Shown: in pieces, positions 9,082 through 17,157 of the stretch
Layout: the number at the start of each line of letters is the position of its first letter
Position numbering within the stretch: the first letter of the stretch is position 1
Origin: Fidelibacterota bacterium
GTDB taxonomy: Bacteria > Fidelibacterota > Marinisomatia > SCGC-AAA003-L08 > JACNLC01
Direction of reading: 5' to 3'
Length of the DNA stretch: 64,000 bases
Assembly: GCA_014381725.1 (NCBI GenBank)
Contig: JACNLC010000045.1
Location: forward strand, 1 to 64,000
Position numbers and translations under genes: made by a program
The notes under the pieces: model-generated
What the model was told of the DNA's origin: nothing
The model's database searches: none
Seen by the model: only the letters and a program-made list of their open reading frames with translations

Positions 9082-9858
9082 TTATTTCTTTTTCCATTCT
9101 GCTGTTCTTTTTTCTACAAAAGCTTTGATACCTTCTTCTCGATCAATTGTATTCTGAGTAAATTCGAACGCTTCTTTTTCTTTTTGCAAACCTAATGTAA
9201 TATTTAATTTAATACCTTCATCAATTGATTTTTTTGCAGATTCTAAAGCAAGTGGAGCATTCTTTATAAATTCACTTGCAATTTCGATTGCAGTTTCTAA
9301 TAATTCGTTGTCATCTGCTATAAAATCTACAACTCCATCTGATAAAGCTTCCTCTGCAGAAAATAGTTGTCCAGAGAATATCCAGTATTTTGCTTTAGAA
9401 GTTCCTATTAGCCTTGGTAACCGTTGAGTTCCTCCAGCACCTGGAATTAAACCTAATCCTACTTCAGGAAATCCAATTCTAGCATTCTCGCCACAAACGC
9501 GAATATCTGTGCTAAGAGTTAACTCACCACCACCACCTGCAGCAACTCCATTAATAGCACATATTGTTGGAACTGAAAATGACACAATTTCATTAAAACA
9601 GTCATTCATTTTTACTACAACTTGATTTCCATCTTCAATAGATAATGCAGTTTGTTCTTTCAAATCCATTCCAACACAAAATTGTTTTTGAGATGAAGAA
9701 ATAACTACAACTCTAGTATTATTGTTATCTTTTACAGATTTTACTGCTAAATGTAAATCTGCTATAAATTGAGATGATAGTGCATTCACTGGAACGCTAT
9801 TTAAAGTAATAAAAGCCATTCCATCTTCTTGTACTGTCCAATTAACTAATGCAGACAT
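9082..9858 (-). CDS. Enoyl-CoA hydratase/isomerase (crotonase) family protein
   Basis: 258 residues, the usual crotonase length. It has the oxyanion-hole segments 'CVGMDLKEQ' (61-69) and 'NGVAAGGGGELTLSTDIRV' (103-121). Both acids used by enoyl-CoA hydratases are present: Glu112 in the GGGGEL segment and Glu132 in 'GFPEVGLGLIPGAGGTQRL'. Hydration of a trans-2-enoyl-CoA is therefore the best guess; the substrate is not readable. AGGAG lies upstream of the ATG. It lies just downstream of the DUF35-thiolase pair on the same strand, but a terminator hairpin separates them, so it may have its own promoter. It probably acts in fatty or branched acyl-CoA breakdown. Confidence 0.88.
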   Translation of the reverse strand: MSALVNWTVQEDGMAFITLNSVPVNALSSQFIADLHLAVKSVKDNNNTRVVVISSSQKQFCVGMDLKEQTALSIEDGNQVVVKMNDCFNEIVSFSVPTICAINGVAAGGGGELTLSTDIRVCGENARIGFPEVGLGLIPGAGGTQRLPRLIGTSKAKYWIFSGQLFSAEEALSDGVVDFIADDNELLETAIEIASEFIKNAPLALESAKKSIDEGIKLNITLGLQKEKEAFEFTQNTIDREEGIKAFVEKRTAEWKKK

Positions 9859-9890
9859 ATTATTCTCCTAATTTTCTTTGTTAAATAAAA

Positions 9891-9928
9891 GGCAGAAACC
9901 AAGATATTATATTATCTTAATTTCTGCC
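9891..9928 (-). terminator. Terminator after the thiolase-DUF35 operon
   Basis: Long hairpin GGCAGAAA/TTTCTGCC, extended by AAGATA/TATCTT after a two-base mismatch, followed by TTTT on the minus strand. It lies between the DUF35 stop codon and the crotonase start. Confidence 0.8.
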
Positions 9929-9956
9929 AGTTTATGTTTCATTATCAACTAATTGA

Positions 9957-10553
9957 TTATCCGAAAGTGAAACCTTCTGGAAGTTGTGATTCGTTAGTTC
10001 CTTCTGGCACCCACGATAAATCCAAAATTGTAAAAGTTGGATTCTTCGTTTGGAAAATAGGAACAACTTTCATTCCCATTCTAGGTTCACCAACAGAGAG
10101 GTATCCCATCAGAATTGTTGGAACACCTTCAAATTCTACATTTACAAATCGAATTGGTTTTTCAAGTGTATTGAAAGCGCCTGTTCTTTCAGTTGTCATA
10201 AATGTATAAACTTTAGCCCCTTTGTTTGCCACTTCTGTCATATCCACAACAGTATTCTTTGCTAAGCAATCTGGGCAATGAATTCTAAATGGAATAAATA
10301 TTGAACCATTAGCTTCACAATCTGGATTTTCACATTTTGTACCCAATAATTTACCTTTACTCAAAGATTCAAAGAAGATTGATTCTCCACCGTAAGCATG
10401 AATATGTGTGAGACTTCTAGGATTTGTAACTCCCATAAGCACATCAGATTCATTGTAAATTGGGGTATTTGCTTCGATTGTGTGAAAATGTCCATTTGGT
10501 TTATATTTTCCACCAATAACTTTTACTGTAGCTTTGTCTTTTCCACAACTCAT
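9957..10553 (-). CDS. DUF35 zinc-ribbon/OB-fold acyl-CoA-associated protein
   Basis: 198 residues. A rubredoxin-like zinc ribbon uses Cys74, Cys79, Cys93 and Cys96 ('CENPDC' and 'CPDC'). It is followed by the OB-fold part ('YTFMTTERTGAF', 'VPTILMGYLSVGEPRMGMKV'). DUF35 proteins are known partners of thiolase-fold enzymes: in archaea they join thiolase and HMG-CoA synthase, and in steroid-degrading bacteria they join Ltp2-type retro-aldolases. Here the start codon overlaps the stop of the thiolase-fold gene (TAATG), so the two are translationally coupled and very likely form a complex. The 60-residue stretch before the zinc ribbon is longer than I expect for a minimal DUF35 protein. Confidence 0.85.
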   Translation of the reverse strand: MSCGKDKATVKVIGGKYKPNGHFHTIEANTPIYNESDVLMGVTNPRSLTHIHAYGGESIFFESLSKGKLLGTKCENPDCEANGSIFIPFRIHCPDCLAKNTVVDMTEVANKGAKVYTFMTTERTGAFNTLEKPIRFVNVEFEGVPTILMGYLSVGEPRMGMKVVPIFQTKNPTFTILDLSWVPEGTNESQLPEGFTFG

Positions 10554-11977
10554 TATTTACCTCCTTCTAACAGATGATCAGGATGTGCTAAAATTGTAGC
10601 AGTAACATGTGAACCAACTCCAGCGTGACTAATAGCCATACCGCGTTTTGCATCTTTCACTTGTAAGTCTTTCCAATCTTTTGGTTTTTCTCTACCAAAC
10701 TCATCCCATTTTTTCTGGTCTCCGTGCATTTCAGACCAACGCCCCCAAATGTGATGTCCAACTTCAATAGCTTGCATAATTCCAGTTGCACCAACTGCGT
10801 GCATAGTACCAATTAAACCTCCTGACAAGTTTGCAGGCAATTGACCTGGTTTGCCAGTTAGTGGGTTCGTATGATAACATTCACCAGATTCAACATAAGT
10901 TCTACCTTCACCATAAGGGCGAATTCCAACATCTTCATAAGTTTGAATATCGCTAATTGTGAACGCATCGTGTAGTTCAACTAAATCGAAATCTACATTT
11001 GGATCAACAACACCAGCCATATGATACGCATAATATGCAGCCATTCTAGCAGCTAGAAATCCAGTAAATCCAGGATATCTATCACCACCAGGGAATCGGT
11101 CTCCTAGATCTTTATACTGATCTGCAGATTCATTTGGTAACAATGGAATTTCCATATCTCTACGGTCTGCAACTCTTAGTGTGTGGCTTCCTGCAGAAAC
11201 ATACATCTTTAATGGATTATCTGTCAATTCATAAGCAGTTTTTTCATCACAGAGAATAGTGCAAGCTGCACCAACGCTCATCAAACAACAATCTAAAGCT
11301 CGTAATGGATAAGCAACTACAGGTGAATTTAGAACATCATCAACCGTAATATCCATTGGCGCCTGTGCGTGTGGATTCATTCGTGCATAACCATGGTTTT
11401 TCACAGAAATTTCAGCCATTGTTCTACGGAATGATTCTTCTTCTTTCCCAAATACATTCCAATACTTCTGAGCCATCACAGCATAATAACCTGTGTAAAT
11501 ATGACCAAGTGGAGTTTCCCAATCTTTATCTGCGGCACAAGAAATATAGTTGTTTCCTTCGTCTGTAGGAACTTCATCCATTCTTTCCCAACCCATTGCT
11601 AAAACCGTGTCAGAATATCCTGATGCAACTGCTTTGTAAGCTTCCCAAAGGGTAGAACCTCCTGTTGCTCCACCTGTTTTTATACCAACATTACCTAAAG
11701 GATCCAATCCTAAACGGTCGTGGATTACTGACTCGCCTAATAATTGGTCACCAAAATGATCAGCGAAATGTCCGTAGTAACAACTGTGGATATATTGTTT
11801 TAATTCTGCAGGTGTTTTACCAATGAATTCTGCAGCTTCGGTAAATGCATCTATTACCAACTCTTCTGTTCTTTTTTCAGGAATTGCTCTACCAAATTTA
11901 GACATACCACCGGTTACCATATAAACCGGTCGCATCATCTTTGGAATTCTGAGCTGTCTCTCACTGAATTTTATCAT
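10553..11977 (-). CDS. Thiolase-fold protein (SCP-x/lipid-transfer type) lacking the nucleophilic cysteine
   Basis: 474 residues. It has the thiolase fold landmarks: 'VELHDAFTISD', 'GGLIGTMHAVGATG' and a C-terminal 'SHAGVGSHVTATILAH'. At the position of the acylated cysteine (N-x-x-C-A-T-G-S in SCP-x thiolases) it reads 'TGGATGGST', with Gly103 where Cys is expected. The proline of GHPxGATG is Ala as well. Ordinary thiolytic chemistry is therefore unlikely. Known Cys-less relatives such as Ltp2 work with a DUF35 partner as retro-aldolases on beta-hydroxyacyl-CoA, which is my favoured role; a non-catalytic scaffold is the alternative. A ribosome binding site AGGAG precedes the ATG. It is the first gene of a two-gene operon. 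Confidence 0.82.
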   Translation of the reverse strand: MIKFSERQLRIPKMMRPVYMVTGGMSKFGRAIPEKRTEELVIDAFTEAAEFIGKTPAELKQYIHSCYYGHFADHFGDQLLGESVIHDRLGLDPLGNVGIKTGGATGGSTLWEAYKAVASGYSDTVLAMGWERMDEVPTDEGNNYISCAADKDWETPLGHIYTGYYAVMAQKYWNVFGKEEESFRRTMAEISVKNHGYARMNPHAQAPMDITVDDVLNSPVVAYPLRALDCCLMSVGAACTILCDEKTAYELTDNPLKMYVSAGSHTLRVADRRDMEIPLLPNESADQYKDLGDRFPGGDRYPGFTGFLAARMAAYYAYHMAGVVDPNVDFDLVELHDAFTISDIQTYEDVGIRPYGEGRTYVESGECYHTNPLTGKPGQLPANLSGGLIGTMHAVGATGIMQAIEVGHHIWGRWSEMHGDQKKWDEFGREKPKDWKDLQVKDAKRGMAISHAGVGSHVTATILAHPDHLLEGGK

Positions 11978-12178
11978 ACGCTATCTCCTATTCTATTTTA
12001 ATTTATACGATTTCATTATTAGTAAAATTTATTTTTGGGAATTGAAATACAAATATATAGTTGTATTATAGAGAACGAAATTTACAACAATTAATCCTAC
12101 TTCTTCAAACATCAGATTGATCTTCATAATAAAATTTCGTAAACTCAAAGAAGTGATAATGCTAGTTTGTGAAAAACT

Positions 12179-13651
12179 TTATTTTTTCCAAAAACTTCTA
12201 CTCAAGAACACCATAACTGTAAAGATTTCAAGTCTGCCTAACAACATGCAAAACGACAATAGCCATTTGCCAAGTGGATGTAGTAGAGCATAATTGTCTG
12301 ATGGTCCGAAATTTCCAAGTGCTGGGCCAATATTCCCTAAAGCTGACGCCGAGGCACCAATTGAAGAAATCAAATCAACATTCATCATCGTGAGTAATAA
12401 AGTAGTAAGCGCAAAAATAAAAATGTAGAATAAGAAAAAACCAAGTGTATTTCGCACAACATCAGAACTTACATGTTTCCCACCAATCTGCATTGGAATA
12501 ATTGCTCTTGTATGAAGCAATCTCCTCGTTTCCATTGCTATATATTTGAGGATTAGCATCACACGAACAATTTTTATTCCACCACCAGTTGAACCTCCCA
12601 TTCCTCCTATAAACATCAAAGATAAAAGAAGGAATTTTGCTACAGGTAACCAAAGCTCATAATCAGCTGATCCATAACCAGTTGTTGTTACAATCGATAC
12701 AGTTTGAAATAGTGAATCTCTTATATTTTCGTGATTAAACTCTTGAGTTTGTACTAATCTACTTATAAAAATAACCATTGTAACAAATAAAGCTAATCCA
12801 AGGAAATTACGAAATTCTCTGTCTTTTATATATGATTTCACATCTCCCCTAAGAGCACGAAAATGAAGAGAGAAATTTATACCTGCCGCAAACATGAAAA
12901 ATATAATAATATAGTGGATTACAGAATTATCATAAAAAGCAATGCTCGCATTTTTTGTAGAAAATCCACCTGTTGGCATTGTTGTAAGCGAATGGCATAC
13001 TGAATCGAACCAGTCCATACCGCTTACACCTAAAAGAAATATTTCCGCTAAAGTAAAACCGACATAAATCAACCATAGATACTTTGCTGTTTCACGAACG
13101 CGAGGGCTTATTTTATCTGCAACTGGACCGGGAACTTCTGCTTTGAACAATTGAACTCCACCAACTCCTAACAAAGGTAAAATTGCGATAGTAAATACAA
13201 TAATACCCATTCCTCCTATCCACTGTATAAATGAACGCCAAAATAGAATTGCATGAGATAAGCTTTCAATCCCATTTTCTAAATGTGGTGAAGTCTGAAT
13301 ATTACCTAAAATTGATGCTCCAGTGGTAGTTACACCTGACATTGACTCAAAAAAAGCATCTGTAAAGTTCGGTATATATCCGCTTAGATAAAAAGGAAAG
13401 GCACTAGCCAACGCAGTAACGACCCAAGTAAGAGTTACTATAGCAAAACCATCTTTGGTTGATAATGCAATTTTTCCGCGTGTAAGCCAAGCAGTAATAA
13501 TTCCAATACTTAATGTTCCAATGGCAGATTGAATAAAGGCGTAAAAATCATTTTCTCCATAGAGTAAACTAAGTCCAGAAGTCAGTAGCATAAAAACTCC
13601 AAGAAATATTAGAATAATCCCAAGGATATGAACTATAAATTTGTTATGCAT
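12179..13651 (-). CDS. trkH: Trk-type potassium uptake channel subunit
   Basis: 490 residues, many membrane helices. It carries the four pore-loop repeats typical of TrkH/KtrB: 'SGVTTTGAS', 'TTMPTGGFS', 'TTTGYGS' and 'SALGNIGPALGNFGP'. The segment 'IQWIGGMGIIVFTIAILP' and 'VGGVQLFKAEVPGP' are also characteristic of TrkH. It conducts K+ inward across the cytoplasmic membrane. It starts three bases after trkA stops, so channel and regulatory ring are co-transcribed with trkA first. Length and motifs are complete; nothing is missing. Confidence 0.95.
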   Translation of the reverse strand: MHNKFIVHILGIILIFLGVFMLLTSGLSLLYGENDFYAFIQSAIGTLSIGIITAWLTRGKIALSTKDGFAIVTLTWVVTALASAFPFYLSGYIPNFTDAFFESMSGVTTTGASILGNIQTSPHLENGIESLSHAILFWRSFIQWIGGMGIIVFTIAILPLLGVGGVQLFKAEVPGPVADKISPRVRETAKYLWLIYVGFTLAEIFLLGVSGMDWFDSVCHSLTTMPTGGFSTKNASIAFYDNSVIHYIIIFFMFAAGINFSLHFRALRGDVKSYIKDREFRNFLGLALFVTMVIFISRLVQTQEFNHENIRDSLFQTVSIVTTTGYGSADYELWLPVAKFLLLSLMFIGGMGGSTGGGIKIVRVMLILKYIAMETRRLLHTRAIIPMQIGGKHVSSDVVRNTLGFFLFYIFIFALTTLLLTMMNVDLISSIGASASALGNIGPALGNFGPSDNYALLHPLGKWLLSFCMLLGRLEIFTVMVFLSRSFWKK

Positions 13652-13654
13652 AAT

Positions 13655-15007
13655 CTATTGAAAAAGATTTTCTGCTTTTTGTACGCAAGATGGTTTTGTA
13701 AATAATAAAAGTTTATCGTTGGGTTGAATTACAGAATGTGGGTTTGGAATTTCGATAATATCTCCACGAATTATAGCTCCAAGAGAAACATTTTCAGGAA
13801 TTTTATGAATCCCATATTTCTTACGAACATATTTACTATCTAAACCTGCTGTTAACTCGAGTGCTTCAATATCAAGTTCATCGAATCGTGATACTGTATA
13901 ACTCTTTCCCTTTTCACTACGGATGAAATTTATTATTTCATTTACCGCAGATATATTTTTGCTAACTACAACATCAACTCCTATTCTACGAACGGCATGG
14001 AGATAGCTTGTTGTTGTAATATGTGGAAATACCTGTTTAGCACCTAAATGTTTTGCAAGCATCGCTGATAAAATATTGGTTTGTTCATTATCTGTAACAG
14101 CAATGAAAATATCAGTTTCATTAATACCTTCAGATTCCAAAAATGCAATATCTGTCCCACTACCATTTAATACAAGTGTGTCTGGATACTTCATACCCAT
14201 TTCAATTGCTTTGTCTTTGTCCTTTTCAATCAACTTTACATTAAAATCTTTTTGTAGAGATCTCGCTAATAATCGTCCAATTTTACTAGCACCCAAAATA
14301 ATGATACTATTTACATCGATCGCCGGTTTACCTGCCATTTGCTGGATTTTAGAAATATCTTTTGCTTTTCCCACAAAATACACAATATCATTCTTTTTAT
14401 AAACTATATCTTGATGTGGTATAAAAGTAGATTCTCCTCTATTTACAACAACAAGTTTATGATGTATAAATGGATTAGACAACTCAATATTCTGGACAGT
14501 TCTTCCAATCAAGGGTGAAGATGGTTCTAATTTAATGCCAACCATCATAATTTTTCCATCGCTGAATTCTTGTATTTCAACAGCTGACGACTGCCGAATT
14601 AATCGTTCAATTTCTCGTTGAGCGGCTCTTTCAGGATAAGTTACATGGTCAATTCCAAATTGTTCTGGTGTAATAACTGCATCTTTATGGCAATATTCTG
14701 TACTTCTTAAGCGACAAATGATTTTTTTCGCTCCGAGTTTTCTGCCAATTCTCGCAGCAACAATATTGACTTCATCAACTCTTGTAAGCCCAAGAAGAAT
14801 GTCTATCTCTTCCATGTTCACTTGTTGAAGAACTCGTTGTGAAGTACCATCACCTTCAAAAACTTTAGCATCAAGCGTGCTTCCAACATATTCACATTTT
14901 TTTGGATCATTATCCACAATCGTAATTTCATAATCTTCTCCACTAAGAGTTTTAGCAAGATTATATCCAACTTCTCCAGCTCCGATTATGAGTACTTTTT
15001 TTTCCAT
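13655..15007 (-). CDS. trkA: Trk system potassium uptake regulatory protein
   Basis: 450 residues, the normal full-length TrkA with two RCK_N-RCK_C units. The first NAD-binding Rossmann motif is 'VLIIGAGEVGYNLAKTL' near the N-terminus; the second is 'IIILGASKIGRLLARSL' near residue 235. Each RCK_C domain follows ('MMVGIKLEPSSPLIGRTV', 'KLLLFTKPS'). It forms the cytoplasmic ring that gates TrkH according to nucleotide binding. It lies directly upstream of trkH in one operon. Confidence 0.95.
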   Translation of the reverse strand: MEKKVLIIGAGEVGYNLAKTLSGEDYEITIVDNDPKKCEYVGSTLDAKVFEGDGTSQRVLQQVNMEEIDILLGLTRVDEVNIVAARIGRKLGAKKIICRLRSTEYCHKDAVITPEQFGIDHVTYPERAAQREIERLIRQSSAVEIQEFSDGKIMMVGIKLEPSSPLIGRTVQNIELSNPFIHHKLVVVNRGESTFIPHQDIVYKKNDIVYFVGKAKDISKIQQMAGKPAIDVNSIIILGASKIGRLLARSLQKDFNVKLIEKDKDKAIEMGMKYPDTLVLNGSGTDIAFLESEGINETDIFIAVTDNEQTNILSAMLAKHLGAKQVFPHITTTSYLHAVRRIGVDVVVSKNISAVNEIINFIRSEKGKSYTVSRFDELDIEALELTAGLDSKYVRKKYGIHKIPENVSLGAIIRGDIIEIPNPHSVIQPNDKLLLFTKPSCVQKAENLFQ

Positions 15008-15087
15008 AGTGTAATTATTCTAATTTCCCTAAGTTCAATGCCCAATATTATTCACATATTTTCTTACAAAACAAGTTTTACAGTAAA

Positions 15088-15112
15088 ATAAAAAACCTCC
15101 ATTTCGGAGGTT
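15088..15112 (-). terminator. Terminator after the cohesin-like secreted protein gene
   Basis: Stem AACCTCC (15094-15100) with GGAGGTT (15106-15112), loop of five bases, followed on the minus strand by a T-rich run (TTTTTATTTT). It lies about 25 bases past the stop codon. Confidence 0.85.
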
Positions 15113-15136
15113 ATAATATGTTTATATATTTAGATT

Positions 15137-15895
15137 TCACTGTCTATAAAGTGTCATTATTCTCATTTTCTCAAAATCATCTGTTTTCATTTTTAAGAAG
15201 TACATTCCGTTTGGCATAGTTCTACCGTACTGGTCAATACCATCCCACACTACACTGTAAGACCCTTTGTCAATAAAATCGTCAACTAATGTTGTTACTT
15301 CGTTTCCATCATCATCAAGAATTGTTATTTTTACCATTCCAGAAGTAGAAATTGTGTAATCAATCTGAGTAGAATAGTCAAATGGATTTGGATAATTTTG
15401 ATACAACTCAGTTCTAAAATCTGAAAACAGATCTGTTTGATAAGTAACTGGGATATTTATTTCAAAACTAGGAGTAGTTATTTCAGTTTCTAAACCTTCT
15501 CCATGTTGCCCTGCAATTATAGTTTCAGTAAAAGAAACTAAACTTACTCCAGTAAAACTATCAATTCCGGAGAATTTAGCATTAACAATATTTGCAGTAT
15601 TTTCACCAGATAAAAGTTCAATCCCCTTCAAACTGAAAATAAATCCGTTGATAGTTCCTTTTTTTTCTTCTACAAATTCAAAAGTAAATCCGTCAATTAA
15701 AGGAGACATTTCATCTAACATAATTTCATTTGGATTATATCTAATTTGAAATTGAACACCATAAATATCATATTCTGAATCAATAATTAAATTTACTGAA
15801 GATTGATCATCTACTTTTTGGAAGAATCCTATTGTACTTTCTTCAGCAAAAAGAAATGATAATCCAAACAACAACCCTATAACGCTCTTTTTAAT
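15137..15895 (-). CDS. Secreted cohesin-like protein with type IX-like C-terminal domain, apparent AUU start
   Basis: The mature part has a cohesin-like beta-sandwich ('GVQFQIRYNPNEIML', about residues 40-145). A C-terminal sorting/FlgD-like domain follows ('LYQNYPNPFDYSTQIDYTIS ... GMYFLKMKTDD'). Read from the first in-frame TTG (15874) the signal peptide would lack its basic start. Upstream in frame the codons are TAG (stop), ATT, ATT, then AAA AAG AGC. This gives (M)KKSVIGLLFGLSFLFA, a textbook signal peptide, if ATT at 15895 is the start. AGGAGG lies 7 bases before that ATT. I therefore annotate a rare AUU start (252 residues). A base-call error (ATG to ATT) is the alternative. It is probably a surface-attached binding protein. 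Confidence 0.8.
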   Translation of the reverse strand: MKKSVIGLLFGLSFLFAEESTIGFFQKVDDQSSVNLIIDSEYDIYGVQFQIRYNPNEIMLDEMSPLIDGFTFEFVEEKKGTINGFIFSLKGIELLSGENTANIVNAKFSGIDSFTGVSLVSFTETIIAGQHGEGLETEITTPSFEINIPVTYQTDLFSDFRTELYQNYPNPFDYSTQIDYTISTSGMVKITILDDDGNEVTTLVDDFIDKGSYSVVWDGIDQYGRTMPNGMYFLKMKTDDFEKMRIMTLYRQ

Positions 15896-15902
15896 AATCT
15901 AT

Positions 15903-15908
15903 CCTCCT
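15903..15908 (-). promoter_or_regulatory. Perfect Shine-Dalgarno that decides an AUU start
   Basis: AGGAGG on the minus strand, 7 bases upstream of ATT (15895-15893) and 4 bases upstream of the preceding ATT. It is about 28 bases from the first TTG, too far to serve it. No in-frame ATG or GTG with suitable spacing exists after the upstream stop TAG. Confidence 0.75.
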
Positions 15909-15969
15909 AGACAATATCAAAACTTAATACAGTTTTAATATACTAAAACAAAATAATTCTTTGCTTCAA

Positions 15970-16434
15970 TTATTCCAAATTCTTCTTCATATCTTCAGTT
16001 AAATAACCGGTTTGATATTCATCTTCTTTTAAATTTCCAGTTGCTTTTTGTATAGCTTTTAAAATATCTCTACGACTTATAATGCCAACCAATTTTTTGT
16101 TTTCTAAAACTGGTGCTCTTCTATACATACTATGCAAAAACATATCAACTGCGGTATAAATATCATCATTTGGATGAAGAGTTTTACAGGGTTCGGTCAT
16201 ATAATCTGACACTAAACCACAAGGAAAATCGTGAAAACTCTCATTTGCCATAATTTGTATGCAATCTTTTTCTGACAAAATTCCTACAAGTTCGTTGTCA
16301 TTATTCACTACAGGTGCCCCAGAAATTTTATTATCTAATAGAAGTTCAATTGCTCTACAAACATCAATATCAGGTTTAACACTAACAACTTTAGATGTCA
16401 TATAATCTCTTACTTTTGGAAGGATATTATTCAT
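15970..16434 (-). CDS. CBS-domain pair protein
   Basis: 154 residues, essentially only two CBS domains: about 10-65 ('VRDYMTSKVVSVKPDIDVCR', 'ISGAPVVNNDNELVGILSEK') and about 80-140 ('VSDYMTEPCKTLHPNDDIYT', 'LVGIISRRDILKAI'). Such stand-alone pairs bind adenosine nucleotides and sense energy state; the controlled partner is not evident. I chose the ATG at 16434, which has AAGGGA just upstream, over one 14 codons earlier that has no ribosome binding site. It lies next to the repeat-rich gap and upstream of the cohesin-like protein. Confidence 0.85.
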   Translation of the reverse strand: MNNILPKVRDYMTSKVVSVKPDIDVCRAIELLLDNKISGAPVVNNDNELVGILSEKDCIQIMANESFHDFPCGLVSDYMTEPCKTLHPNDDIYTAVDMFLHSMYRRAPVLENKKLVGIISRRDILKAIQKATGNLKEDEYQTGYLTEDMKKNLE

Positions 16435-16647
16435 TGCATCCCTTTCATTTAATTTTAAAGTAAATACTTGTAACATAAATTAACAACCTATTTGATAATA
16501 ATCACTAACTAATGTATAAAATTTTGTAGGAACAATAGTATGATATGAAAAATCTGTAACTGTGAATAATTAAATTTACTTTTTGTTTAAATTTGTCTGA
16601 ATCTGGATTTGCAGTATGAATTGATTTTAAGGATTATCAAAATATTT

Positions 16648-16712
16648 TTTGTCCTGTTCATCCTGGCTCTCCCGCCTGAGGGGTAATCCTGGTTATCCTG
16701 ATTCTGACAATC
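16648..16712. repeat. Tandem 'TCCTG' repeat block
   Basis: Short repeated words TTCATCCTGG, TAATCCTGG and TTATCCTGA surround the insert CTCCCGCCTGAGGGG and end in TTCTGACAAT. The ending recurs at about 17016-17025. The motif resembles dispersed intergenic repeats I know from FCB and planctomycete genomes. Confidence 0.55.
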
Positions 16713-16811
16713 TTTATCACTTACCATATTTTATTATTAGTATTTTATTGAATTTGGCCTTACTCAATTTGCGTATAAAAACAAAAGTTGAATTCCGTTT
16801 AAAAAGAAATG

Positions 16812-16844
16812 CTGTCTGAAGTACGTCAACTGACGGACAAGTTT
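16812..16844. repeat. Partial, diverged copy of the dispersed repeat
   Basis: The words CTGAAGTACGT and CGGACAAG occur in the same order as in 17052-17079 and, more weakly, 2338-2361. This is a degenerate third occurrence. Confidence 0.4.
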
Positions 16845-16904
16845 ATTTCTTTTAGGAATGAAAGTATTTGTTTTAGCAAATTGAGTGTTGCCTTGACCTT
16901 TTTG

Positions 16905-16932
16905 GTTCTTTTTCTGTCAAGAGAAAAAGAAC
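16905..16932. repeat. Perfect 11-bp inverted repeat hairpin
   Basis: GTTCTTTTTCT (16905-16915) pairs with AGAAAAAGAAC (16922-16932) across a six-base loop. It could form an RNA hairpin on either strand but lacks a following T run and is not placed at a gene end, so I class it as a repeat and not a terminator. Confidence 0.65.
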
Positions 16933-17037
16933 AAGTAACTCAACTAATAATTGAGATAAATCTAGTGTATCTATTAATCCTGCCTGCCCCGTAAGGAGCT
17001 TGCGACTGTACAGGGATTCTGACAATGTTTCAAGGTC

Positions 17038-17130
17038 CACAACGACAACACCCGCCTGAAATACGTTGTCGGACAAGCCGAAGTTACGAGTTTGTTTTAT
17101 TTCGTCTGTTCGCCCCTTCGTTGTTTATTT
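17038..17130. repeat. Dispersed intergenic repeat, copy B
   Basis: Matches 2320-2404 over nearly its whole length with scattered differences and a few extra bases (CCCCTT before CGTTGTTTATTT). It lies just downstream of the comEC stop codon, as copy A lies just downstream of the giant gene. Confidence 0.75.
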
Positions 17131-17157
17131 ATTAACAAGTTGATCTCCTTTTCTATC

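Larger units (their letters stand above)
16477..17157. other. Repeat-rich non-coding interval
   Basis: About 680 bases with no convincing gene. The only long reading frame (16873-17076, minus) is built from repeat sequence and has no ribosome binding site. The interval holds several fragments of dispersed repeats: a block ending GATTCTGACAAT at about 16648-16712, another ending in the same words at about 16975-17026, a perfect 11-bp inverted repeat, and a good match to the 2.3 kb intergenic repeat. Together they look like a landing site for short mobile or replicating palindromic units. Confidence 0.7.

Noticed and set aside
16873-17076. A 67-codon minus-strand reading frame in the repeat-rich gap
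   Set aside because: It runs through the inverted repeat and repeat fragments, has no ribosome binding site and no recognisable protein pattern.
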